Below are positions 51,213 to 57,787 of a stretch of 64,000 nt of DNA, one piece after another. Where the stretch lies: positions 2,261,501 to 2,325,500 of the forward strand of contig NZ_CP050265.1 in the NCBI RefSeq assembly GCF_011765465.1. Direction: 5' to 3'. Source of the DNA: Erythrobacter sp. GTDB taxonomy: Bacteria > Pseudomonadota > Alphaproteobacteria > Sphingomonadales > Sphingomonadaceae. The stretch's first letter is position 1, and every line of letters begins with the position of its first letter. The notes below the pieces were generated by a model that did not search any database, had not been told where the DNA came from, and saw only the letters and a list, made by a program, of their open reading frames with translations. The translations under genes and the position numbers were made by a program.

Positions 51213-51622
51213 CACTTGCTCCTTATCGTGTCGAGCATCAGCTGCCGCGCGGTCTGCAGCGCGGAAACGATGTTCTGGTACTGCCGGGCGCTCTCCATCA
51301 GCTCGACCATCTCGGCGGTCTCGTCGACGCCGGCCTCGAACACGTGGCCGGTTTCATCGGCGAGCGGGTGGCCGGGGTTGTAGCGCTTGACCGGCGGGGT
51401 TTCGGATCGCACCAGCCCGGCGCTTTCGACCCCGACGAGACCCGATGCCTCGTCGAGCCGCGCGGCGAAGACGGTGCGGACCGGGCGATAGGCGCCCTCC
51501 TCGGTGGAGGAGACGGAACCCGCATTGGCGAGGTTCGAGGTCGCCGCGTTCATCCGCACCAGCTGTGCGGACATGGCGCGGGTGGAAAGGTCGAACAGGC
51601 TCATGGCGCGCGGGTCGGACAC
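51212..51622 (-). CDS. flgC: Flagellar proximal rod protein FlgC
   Basis: A 136-residue rod protein with FlgC motifs: FDLSTRAMSAQLVRMNAATS, LANAGSVSSTEEGAYRPVRT, NPGHPLADETGHVFEAGVDE and SARQYQNIVSALQTARQLML. The GTG at 51622 is preferred as start because GGGAGAG precedes it; the in-frame ATG at 51604 has no ribosome site. Confidence 0.92.
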   Translation of the reverse strand: MSDPRAMSLFDLSTRAMSAQLVRMNAATSNLANAGSVSSTEEGAYRPVRTVFAARLDEASGLVGVESAGLVRSETPPVKRYNPGHPLADETGHVFEAGVDETAEMVELMESARQYQNIVSALQTARQLMLDTIRSK

Positions 51623-51626
51623 GGGG

Positions 51627-51992
51627 TCACTCTCCCTTCAGCGCGCGGGTGAGGGTGGAAACCTTGCCCTCGATGAAGCTCAAGGTGGCCGAATAGCGCA
51701 GCGCGTTCTCGGCGAAGGCGACCTGTTCGCGGCCCATTTCGACCGTGTTGCCATCGAGGCTCGCCATGGTCGGGGCGCGATAGACGAGGTGGCGCTCGGC
51801 CGCCCCGGTTTCAGCGCCGCGAGCCGGGTCCGACCGCGCAGCGAGACGCGCCTCGAGCGCCGCGCCGAAATCGATGTCGCGCGCCTTGTAGCCGGGGGTT
51901 GCCGCGTTCGCGATGTTCGCGGCGATCAGCCCCATGCGCTGCGAGCGCAGCTCGAGCGCGGCGCCGTGAATGCCGAAAAGTCGCTCGTTCAT
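51627..51992 (-). CDS. flgB: Flagellar proximal rod protein FlgB
   Basis: A 121-residue rod protein: RLFGIHGAALELRSQRMGLI, AANIANAATPGYKARDIDF and the C-terminal NTVEMGREQVAFAENALRYS. First gene of the 14-gene flg-mot operon running to 41280. AAGGGA precedes the ATG, and a near-perfect sigma-54 promoter lies ~110 bases upstream. Confidence 0.92.
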   Translation of the reverse strand: MNERLFGIHGAALELRSQRMGLIAANIANAATPGYKARDIDFGAALEARLAARSDPARGAETGAAERHLVYRAPTMASLDGNTVEMGREQVAFAENALRYSATLSFIEGKVSTLTRALKGE

Positions 51993-52082
51993 GGACGTTC
52001 ATCCCTTGTATCGGGCCGCCCGGCCGGCGCCCCCTCTCCCCGCACGGGGCGAAAGGGCAACCGACGGGCCGCGCGGCCAACC

Positions 52083-52098
52083 TGCAATCGCCCGTGCC
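52083..52098 (-). repeat. Near-copy of the flgB sigma-54 site with shifted spacing
   Basis: The minus strand reads GGCACGGGCGATTGCA, the same sequence as the promoter 20 bases away plus one inserted T. Its GG-to-GC spacing is 11, one base too long for sigma-54 promoters. Confidence 0.7.
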
Positions 52099-52102
52099 GG
52101 TT

Positions 52103-52118
52103 TGCATCGCCCGTGCCA
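52103..52118 (-). promoter_or_regulatory. Sigma-54 promoter of the flgB operon
   Basis: Minus strand TGGCACGGGCGATGCA: TGGCACG -24 box (52118-52112) and TGC -12 box with exactly 10 bases between GG and GC. It matches the sigma-54 consensus TGGCACG-N4-TTGC except for one base. Start of transcription expected near 52092. Confidence 0.8.
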
Positions 52119-52279
52119 AACTGCCCCCAGCGCGCCGCAGGATCGGGCAAGACACTGTTCTTTAATGACTTTTTCCGCTTGCCTCCGGGCCCGGTGCCTC
52201 CTTGCGGCAAAAGCCTGCCGCAGGCGCGCCGCCGACCGGGCAGGATCGTGCCCCCCGCCCGGTGTCGACCACCCGGCCC

Positions 52280-52307
52280 TTAAACCCGCGCGCGCGCAGC
52301 CGTTCTT
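52280..52307 (+). promoter_or_regulatory. Sigma-28-like promoter of the ExbB/ExbD-like pair
   Basis: TTAAA (52280-52284), 15 bases, CCGTTCTT (52300-52307), the same pair and spacing as before fliC, fliD and flgM. Transcription would start near 52314, ~30 bases before the gene. Confidence 0.5.
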
Positions 52308-52344
52308 TCCCGCGTGAGCGCAGGCGAGGAGGATGAAGGGCCTT

Positions 52345-53040
52345 ATGGACGTGCCGGGCGATCTGGCCCCCATGCTTGACCCGGGCGCGCTCGGGATCGT
52401 GGTGGCGGGCACCGTCATCGCCACCGCCGCGCGCTGCGGCTGGCGCGATTGCAGCGCCGCGCTCGCAGCGCTTCCCCGGCTCGGGGCGAGTTCCTTCGAC
52501 GAAGGCGCGAACCGCACCGCCATCGCCCGCACGCTGCGCGCGGTCGAGCGCGACGGCTTTCGCGCCGCCGACGCCCCGCTGCCGCCCGATCCCTCGCTCG
52601 CGCGGCTGGTCGAAGCCTATCTGACCACCGGATCGATCGATGCGCTCCATTCCGCGCGCCGGGCCGAGCGCGCCGCGCGCGAGGTCGAACGCTCGCGCAG
52701 CGTGAGGGCCTTCGAATATGCGGGCGAACTCGCCCCGGTCTTCGGCCTCGTCGGCACGCTTTACGCGATCACCGGCCTGTCCGACTCGCTCGCCGCGAGC
52801 ACGGTCGAGGCGACGATGGCGGCTATCGCCACCGCGGTCCTGTCCTCGCTCTACGGCGTGCTGACCGCGCATCTCGTGTGCGTCCCGCTCGCCCGCGCGA
52901 TCGAGCGGCGCGGCCTGCGCGAGGAATCCGCGCGCGAGGCGCTGGTCGAATGGCTCGCGGCCCATATCGAAAATGCCTCGAGCGAGCGCGCACACCGTTT
53001 CGGCGCGGCGCGTCCGGGCAAGCTGAGGACCATCGCATGA
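52345..53040 (+). CDS. MotA/TolQ/ExbB-family proton-channel-like protein
   Basis: About 231 residues. LGIVVAGTVIATAARCGW is a first membrane helix, a ~85-residue cytoplasmic loop follows, and ELAPVFGLVGTLYAITGL plus ATMAAIATAVLSSLYGVLTA form the conserved helix pair of MotA/TolQ/ExbB proteins. It is smaller than the MotA at 43127 and more ExbB-like. An ATG at 52333 (adding MKGL) touches the AGGAGG site and cannot use it, so 52345 is preferred. It overlaps the next gene by ATGA. The flagellar promoter motif upstream and the site within the island suggest a motility role. Confidence 0.75.
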   Translation: MDVPGDLAPMLDPGALGIVVAGTVIATAARCGWRDCSAALAALPRLGASSFDEGANRTAIARTLRAVERDGFRAADAPLPPDPSLARLVEAYLTTGSIDALHSARRAERAAREVERSRSVRAFEYAGELAPVFGLVGTLYAITGLSDSLAASTVEATMAAIATAVLSSLYGVLTAHLVCVPLARAIERRGLREESAREALVEWLAAHIENASSERAHRFGAARPGKLRTIA

Positions 53041-53480
53041 GCACGAGGCCCGCTTCCCCGTCCCCCCTTTCGGAAGTGCACGGCGACAGCGGCGCCGGGT
53101 GGCAACTGGTGCTCGCCGACCTTGCGCTGATCCTGTTCCTCGTCACGCTCGCCGCGCTGGCGAACCTGTCCGCCGACGAGGGCAAGCTGCCGGAAAGGGC
53201 AAGCGAAGCCGCGCGCTTCGATCCCTCGCAGGCGCTTTATCGCCCCGGACCGGATGCGCCGCCGCTCGGCCAGTGGCTCGCCCGGCAGCAGGCCGATCGC
53301 CGCGCGACGCTGACCATATATGCCCGCCATGCGAAGGGCGAGGAAGCCGCGGCCTGGACCCGCGCGCGCGCGCTGGCGCGCGAAGCGGCGGCAAGCGGGG
53401 TCGCGGTGCGGGTGGTGATCGAGGCGGGCGAGCAAAGCGCGCTCCATGCGAGCCTCGGCTATGACGGCGCGCCGCGGTGA
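53037..53480 (+). CDS. ExbD/MotB-like single-helix partner protein
   Basis: A 147-residue protein with one membrane helix carrying an Asp (LVLADLALILFLVTLAAL, Asp28), as in ExbD, TolR and MotB. The ~100-residue periplasmic part ends in a beta-alpha-beta pattern (RATLTIYARHAKGEEAAAWT, then VAVRVVIEAG) that looks like a shortened OmpA-like domain, but the peptidoglycan-binding residues of MotB cannot be recognised. Translationally coupled to the ExbB-like gene. It may be an accessory stator or energy-transfer subunit; this is inferred. Confidence 0.7.
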   Translation: MSTRPASPSPLSEVHGDSGAGWQLVLADLALILFLVTLAALANLSADEGKLPERASEAARFDPSQALYRPGPDAPPLGQWLARQQADRRATLTIYARHAKGEEAAAWTRARALAREAAASGVAVRVVIEAGEQSALHASLGYDGAPR

Positions 53481-53499
53481 CGGCGCGCCAAAGACCCGT

Positions 53500-54684
53500 T
53501 CAGGCCGCGACCACGCGGTTGCGCCCGGCCTTCTTCGCCTCGTAAAGCGCCGCGTCCGCCCGGCCGAGCGCGCTGCGCGGGTCGGCAAGGTCGGCGACCT
53601 CGGCTATCCCTGCAGAGAAGGTGACCTTGCCGAAAGGCTTGCCGCTGGCGCGGTCGATCAGCTGCTTGTCGGCCTGCGCGCGGCGCATCTGCTCGAGCTT
53701 GCGCCAGCCTGCGTCCTTGTCGAAGCCATGGAGGAGGACGGCGAATTCCTCGCCCCCGTGGCGCGCGACGAAGACCCTGTCGCTCGCATGGCCGCCCAGC
53801 GTGCCCGCGATGGCGCACAGGATCCGGTCGCCGGCATCGTGGCCGTAGGTGTCGTTGATCGACTTGAACCGGTCGACATCGCAGAAGGCGACGGCAAGCG
53901 TCGTGCCCTTCTCGCGCACCTCCTCGACCGCGGCTGCGAAGCGGCGCTCGAAGGCGCGGCGGTTGGGCAGGCGGGTGAGGTGGTCGACATCGGCTTCCAG
54001 CCGCGCCTTGGCGAGGTTTTCGCGCAGTTCCTGGGTTTCGGCCTGGCTCTTCTCCATCGCCTGCTCGACCTGTTCGATCCGGGTCAGCATGGCGCGCGAC
54101 ATCTCGATCACGCGGTCGAATTCGGGCAGGGGCTCGCCACTCGCCTCGCCGGGCCGGCCGGCGCGGGGCGCCATCCCGGCCATCGCCTCGATCTGCTTGC
54201 CGAGAGCGCCGCGGTGGTCGCTGGTCTCGTCCTGCGCGGTCTTGGTCGTCTGGGCGAAGCGCAGGACGGCGTATTCGAGCTTGTCCATCAGCTTTTCGAG
54301 CTCGGCCATGCGCCCGCCGGTTTCCGGGTCGAGCCGCACCACCGTGTCGAGCCAGCGCTGGTCGATCGGCTCGCCCGCCGCCTCGCGCGCGGCGAAGCTC
54401 GCGGCGAGCTCGACGCTCTCGCCCGACAGGGCGTTGCAGATGAGCGCGAGATTGGTCCCGGTCACGGCCAGGTCGTGGTCGAGCGTGAAGGCCGTGACAC
54501 GTTCAAGCAGAGCGCGGCGACCCTCGGGAGTGTGGCGGTCGGGGGTTTGGCGGTCGGCCTGGGGCGCAGCGTCGGCTCCATCGCCCGCGCCTTGCGCGCC
54601 GCTCGACGAGAGCGCCGAAGCGGGCAGGCGCGGCTGGGTTCCGCCGGCGCGGTGGCGGCGCGTGAAACTGGAGGAATAGACCAT
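53500..54684 (-). CDS. GGDEF-domain diguanylate cyclase
   Basis: A 394-residue protein. The C-terminal ~165 residues are a GGDEF domain: DHLTRLPNRRAFERRF, FCDVDRFKSINDTYGHDAGD, ARHGGEEFAVLL (active GGEEF) and the SAGIAEV end. No RxxD product-inhibition site is seen five residues before GGEEF. The N-terminal ~220 residues have no membrane segment; they contain an all-helical region (about 60-155) and a coiled coil (about 185-225) of no family I know. It would make cyclic di-GMP in the cytoplasm. Placed between flagellar operons, it is a candidate motility/sessility switch. No ribosome site precedes ATG 54684, so the start is uncertain. Confidence 0.85.
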   Translation of the reverse strand: MVYSSSFTRRHRAGGTQPRLPASALSSSGAQGAGDGADAAPQADRQTPDRHTPEGRRALLERVTAFTLDHDLAVTGTNLALICNALSGESVELAASFAAREAAGEPIDQRWLDTVVRLDPETGGRMAELEKLMDKLEYAVLRFAQTTKTAQDETSDHRGALGKQIEAMAGMAPRAGRPGEASGEPLPEFDRVIEMSRAMLTRIEQVEQAMEKSQAETQELRENLAKARLEADVDHLTRLPNRRAFERRFAAAVEEVREKGTTLAVAFCDVDRFKSINDTYGHDAGDRILCAIAGTLGGHASDRVFVARHGGEEFAVLLHGFDKDAGWRKLEQMRRAQADKQLIDRASGKPFGKVTFSAGIAEVADLADPRSALGRADAALYEAKKAGRNRVVAA

Positions 54685-54775
54685 GTCTTGCGCCAGATCC
54701 TGTCGGCTTGCTGTGACGGCGCGGGCCTAGCGCGGCGCGGCTTAAGGCGCGGCTCGCGCCGGGCCCCGCGACACT

Positions 54776-54804
54776 CCCTAGGCGAGAACCCCTAGGCGAT
54801 AACC
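54776..54804. repeat. Two direct copies of CCCTAGGCGAKAACC upstream of the flgA promoter
   Basis: CCCTAGGCGAGAACC (54776-54790) and CCCTAGGCGATAACC (54790-54804) are 14 bases apart with one difference, ending 27 bases before the sigma-54 promoter. Each has a CCTAGG palindrome; a single CCTAGG also lies at 56529-56534 before the other rightward sigma-54 promoter. They are plausible binding sites for the flagellar activator. Confidence 0.6.
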
Positions 54805-54830
54805 CGTGAGCGGGGGGGAGGGGCGGCGCT

Positions 54831-54846
54831 TGGCACGGCGCTTGCC
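54831..54846 (+). promoter_or_regulatory. Sigma-54 promoter of flgA-flgM-flgN
   Basis: TGGCACGGCGCTTGCC: perfect TGGCACG-N4-TTGC consensus with 10 bases between GG (54832-54833) and GC (54844-54845). Expected start ~54857; flgA ATG is at 54919. Confidence 0.88.
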
Positions 54847-54918
54847 TTAGACATTCGCGAAATTCAGCCCTGCCGGACCGGCCCGAGCGGGCGAGCACAG
54901 CCCAAGGGAGATTGACCG

Positions 54919-55587
54919 ATGACCGATCGCGCAACCCGCAAGACACCTCCGCTGGCGAGCCGCAGGAGCCCGCCGGGCCTGCGCATCCTCGCCTTCGTGC
55001 CGCTCGCGCCGATGATGTTCGTGCCGCTGCTGGCCCCCGCGCTGGGCGAAAGCACTCTTCCCGCACGCCCCGCCGGACGGACTGCCCCGGCCGCAATCGA
55101 CGCGGCGGTCGAAGCCTTCACCGGGGCGCGCGCGGGCGAGCCGGGGGGCGCCATCGCGCCCGCCGACCCGCGCCTGCGCCTCGCCGCCTGTCCCGCCCCG
55201 CTCGAGACGGCCTGGCACGGCACGGCGCGCAGCACGGTGCGGGTCGAATGCCCCGGCGCGGGCGGCTGGCGGGTGTTCGTCGCCCTGCGCGCAGCCCCTG
55301 CCTCGCACGCCGCCGCAGCAGCAGCCGCCCCGCTGGTCGAGCGCGGCGACCCGGTCACGGTGATGGTCCGCGGGCGCGGCTTCACCATCCAGCAGGCGGG
55401 CGAGGCGATGGAGCCGGGCCGCGCGGGCGAATGGATCGGCATCCGCCTCGCCGGCACCTCTTCGGCCACGCGCCCGGGCCGCCGGGCCGATCCGGTCCGC
55501 GCGCGCATCCTGCGCCCCGGTCTTGCCGAAATCCCGGTCGGCGACCCCGGCGGCGATGCCCGCACCGATCCCCGCACCGAAGATTGA
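54919..55587 (+). CDS. flgA: Flagellar P-ring assembly chaperone FlgA
   Basis: A 222-residue exported protein with a hydrophobic signal (about residues 20-43) and the SAF/FlgA domains in the second half: PADPRLRLAACPAPLETAWH, STVRVECPGAGGWRVFVALR, ERGDPVTVMVRGRGFTIQQA. FlgA helps the P ring form in the periplasm. AAGGGAG precedes the ATG. The first 15 residues are long for a signal peptide, so an internal start is possible. First gene of the operon with flgM and flgN. Confidence 0.85.
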   Translation: MTDRATRKTPPLASRRSPPGLRILAFVPLAPMMFVPLLAPALGESTLPARPAGRTAPAAIDAAVEAFTGARAGEPGGAIAPADPRLRLAACPAPLETAWHGTARSTVRVECPGAGGWRVFVALRAAPASHAAAAAAAPLVERGDPVTVMVRGRGFTIQQAGEAMEPGRAGEWIGIRLAGTSSATRPGRRADPVRARILRPGLAEIPVGDPGGDARTDPRTED

Positions 55588-55619
55588 GACGCCGCCACGT
55601 ATTTTTTCGCGCGCGGGGG

Positions 55620-55647
55620 TTAAACCCTTTCCGGCGCGTCCGTCCTT
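55620..55647 (+). promoter_or_regulatory. Sigma-28-like promoter of flgM
   Basis: TTAAA (55620-55624), 15 bases, CCGTCCTT (55640-55647), matching the motif before fliC, fliD and the ExbB-like gene. flgM would then be read both from the sigma-54 promoter of flgA and from this one, as in enterobacteria. Confidence 0.5.
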
Positions 55648-55693
55648 GTGATCAGGAATCCACCTGAGCAGGAGCCCATTGGGAGACGCAGTC

Positions 55694-56032
55694 ATGCCCT
55701 CTGTCGAACTGAGCAAGTTGCAGGCTGGCACGTTGCAGGCCAGCGCGGCCCCGCGCGCGGTGGCGCGGGACGAGCGCGCGCCGCTTGGCGTTGCCCCCTC
55801 TAACGCTCCGCCTACAAAGGCCGGTCCCGCCGCGCCCGATAGCGGCGTCAGCATAGAACTCGGCGCGGGGACCGTGCGCGCCCCGGCCCTCGATACCGCC
55901 ACCCCGCCGGTCGACCGCGAGCGCGTCGCCGAGATCCGCAAGGCGCTGGAAGAAGGCCGCTACCCGCTCGTCCCGACCCGCATCGCCGACGCGATGATCG
56001 CCGCGCGCGTCAGCCTGGGCATGGAAAAGTGA
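55694..56032 (+). CDS. flgM: Anti-sigma-28 factor FlgM
   Basis: A 112-residue, mostly disordered protein whose C-terminal helix region (VDRERVAEIRKALEEGRYPL and IADAMI) matches FlgM, which binds and silences FliA until the hook is complete and is then exported. ATG 55694 is preceded by GGGAG; an upstream TTG at 55679 is less likely. Located between flgA and flgN as in many bacteria. Confidence 0.88.
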   Translation: MPSVELSKLQAGTLQASAAPRAVARDERAPLGVAPSNAPPTKAGPAAPDSGVSIELGAGTVRAPALDTATPPVDRERVAEIRKALEEGRYPLVPTRIADAMIAARVSLGMEK

Positions 56033-56472
56033 GCCGCGACCCCGCCCTGTCGAGCGCCGGGGGGCCCGCCCCTCCCGCCGCCGATCCCGCGCCCGCCGCT
56101 GCCGCGACCGCCGAAGCCCCTCCGGCGGCAATCCTGCGGCAGATGATTGCCGTCCTCGAAACCGAGCGGCAGGCGCTTGCCGCGCTCGATGCCGAGGCCC
56201 TGACCGAAGCGGCGCGGGTCAAGGAGGGGCTGTGCGGCGCGCTCGCCCCGCTTGCGGTCGAAGCGCTCGACCCGGAGACGCGCGGGCTTGCCGAAACCGC
56301 GCGCCGCCTGAACGAGATCAACCGCCGGGTGCGCAACCTGCTGGCCGCCAATGTCGCCTCGCGGCTCGCCGCGCTCGCCGGGGTCGGGGACGGCGTGCAG
56401 GGCGGCGCGACCGGTCCCGTGACCTATGGTCCCGGCGCGCCCGCCCCGATCCGCCCGCAGACCCCGCGCTAG
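56029..56472 (+). CDS. flgN: Flagellar export chaperone FlgN
   Basis: A 147-residue protein with an Ala/Pro-rich first third and a long helical middle (ILRQMIAVLETERQALAALD, EALTEAARVKEGLCGALAPL, RRLNEINRRVRNLLAANVAS), the pattern of FlgN, the chaperone for FlgK and FlgL. Starts with GTG overlapping the flgM stop (GTGA at 56029-56032). Conservation is weak, so the flgM-flgN order carries weight. Confidence 0.8.
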   Translation: MSRDPALSSAGGPAPPAADPAPAAAATAEAPPAAILRQMIAVLETERQALAALDAEALTEAARVKEGLCGALAPLAVEALDPETRGLAETARRLNEINRRVRNLLAANVASRLAALAGVGDGVQGGATGPVTYGPGAPAPIRPQTPR

Positions 56473-56478
56473 GCGCCG

Positions 56479-56526
56479 CCGCGCCCGCCCGGCGTCTTCC
56501 GGGGGCGCGGGCGGGGGCTTGCCCCC
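56479..56526 (+). terminator. GC-rich hairpins after flgN (possible terminator)
   Basis: CCGCGCCC (56479-56486) pairs with GGGCGCGG (56503-56510), and GGGGG (56513-56517) with CCCCC (56522-56526) around CTTG. There is no T-run, so any termination would be inefficient or Rho-aided. They separate flgN from the next sigma-54 promoter. Confidence 0.35.
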
Positions 56527-56568
56527 GGCCTAGGTATCACTGCGTGGTCCGGCGCCCACAGGCGGGTC

Positions 56569-56584
56569 TGGCACGCCGATTGCT
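56569..56584 (+). promoter_or_regulatory. Sigma-54 promoter of the lytic transglycosylase-flhA-fliA operon
   Basis: TGGCACGCCGATTGCT: perfect TGGCACG-N4-TTGC with 10 bases between GG (56570-56571) and GC (56582-56583). The next gene starts at 56714. A CCTAGG at 56529-56534 stands upstream. Confidence 0.85.
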
Positions 56585-56713
56585 TTCCAGCTCCACGCGA
56601 AGACCCGGCTGGCTTCGCCGCCCTGCCCCGCCTTCCCCAAGGCGCGCGGCGGCGGCGCGGGCAGGCGACGCGCGCGAACCGAGGAAGCACAAACCGAGGC
56701 AGGAACAGAAGAC

Positions 56714-57787
56714 GTGTCCCACCCATCGCTCCCCCCTGCAGGGATCGCCGCCGCCCGCGCCGAGGCGGCGCGCGCGCAGCCCTCGCACCGGCTGGCCGAG
56801 GACGCCGTGCGCGCGCAGCCCGAGCGCATCGCAAGCCGCCAGATCGCCGCCCCCGCCCCAATGCCCGCCCCCGCACAGTCGGGACGCATCGAACGCGCGA
56901 TCGCCGATGCCTCGCGCCGAACCGGGGTCGATTTCGATTTCCTCGTCGCGCAGGCGCGGATCGAATCCGCGATGGATCCCGAAGCCCGCGCCACCACCTC
57001 GAGCGCGTCCGGCCTCTACCAGTTCATCGAAAGCACCTGGCTATCGACAATGCAGCGCCACGGCGCGCGCTTCGGCCTCGGCGATGTCGCAGCGCGGATC
57101 GCGCGCGCCCCCGGAGGCGAGGCCCATGTCGCCGACCCGGCCGAGCGCCGAGCGATCCTCGCCATGCGGCGCGATCCCGAGATCGCCGCGCTTATGGCGG
57201 CGGGCCTCGCCGAGGACAACGCCGCCCATCTCGCCCCGGTGCTGGGCCGCGCGCCCGACCATTCCGAACTCTACCTCGCCCATTTCCTCGGCGCGGGCGG
57301 GGCGGCGCGCTTCCTGACCGAAATGGCGCGCGACCCCGGACAGGGCGCGGCGAGCCTGTTCCGCCGCCCGGCCGCGGCCAATCCGGCGATCTTCTTCGAC
57401 GCGGGCGGGCGCGAGCGCAGCCTTGCCGAAGTGATGGACCGCCTCGCCGCCAAGGTCGAACGTGCCCGCGCGCTCGCCCCGGATATGCCGATGGTGCCGC
57501 CTTACCTCATCGCCGACGAAGCCGCGTTCGGCCCCGGCGATCCGCCCGCGCTGACCGGCACGAGCCGCCCGGTGATCGCCCCGCGCGCCGTGCTCGGCAT
57601 GGCCACGCCGCCTTCCCCGCCGCCTCCCGGACCGCCCCAAAGACCTCCCCAAACGCCGCCAATGTCGCGCGTGCTTTCGGCGACGCTCGAAGGGCTCGCC
57701 GGGCGGGCGGGCGATGCTCCGGCGATCGACCGCGCGAGCGAGAGCATCCGCGCGGCCTATGAACGGCTGAAGGCGATGGGCCTGTGA
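56714..57787 (+). CDS. Flagellum-specific lytic transglycosylase (SltF-like)
   Basis: A 357-residue protein. The centre has an SLT-type fold: VDFDFLVAQARIESAMDPEA (the catalytic Glu lies in RIES, near residue 84), then SASGLYQFIESTWLSTMQRH and ELYLAHFLGAGGAARFL. The last ~100 residues are Pro-rich. It cuts peptidoglycan so the rod can cross the wall, the job done by the muramidase part of FlgJ in enterobacteria; the FlgJ here lacks that part. No classical signal peptide is visible, so it may be exported by the flagellar apparatus. Start GTG 56714. Coupled to flhA by GTGA. Confidence 0.82.
   Translation: MSHPSLPPAGIAAARAEAARAQPSHRLAEDAVRAQPERIASRQIAAPAPMPAPAQSGRIERAIADASRRTGVDFDFLVAQARIESAMDPEARATTSSASGLYQFIESTWLSTMQRHGARFGLGDVAARIARAPGGEAHVADPAERRAILAMRRDPEIAALMAAGLAEDNAAHLAPVLGRAPDHSELYLAHFLGAGGAARFLTEMARDPGQGAASLFRRPAAANPAIFFDAGGRERSLAEVMDRLAAKVERARALAPDMPMVPPYLIADEAAFGPGDPPALTGTSRPVIAPRAVLGMATPPSPPPPGPPQRPPQTPPMSRVLSATLEGLAGRAGDAPAIDRASESIRAAYERLKAMGL

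Larger units (their letters stand above)
51993..52332. other. Divergent intergenic region between flgB and the ExbB-like gene
   Basis: About 340 bases. Leftward it contains a sigma-54 promoter plus a nearby near-copy; rightward a sigma-28-like promoter; both are listed separately. The stretch 52150-52180 (TTCTTTAATGACTTTTTCC) is unusually AT-rich. No credible gene. Confidence 0.6.

Noticed and set aside
52186..52215. Possible rightward sigma-54 promoter before the ExbB-like gene (CGGTGCCTCCTTGC)
   Set aside because: Only nine bases between GG and GC; the sigma-28-like motif downstream is a better fit.
54811..54817. Run of seven G upstream of flgA as a phase-variable promoter element
   Set aside because: Short for slippage and outside the sigma-54 boxes; common in DNA of this composition.
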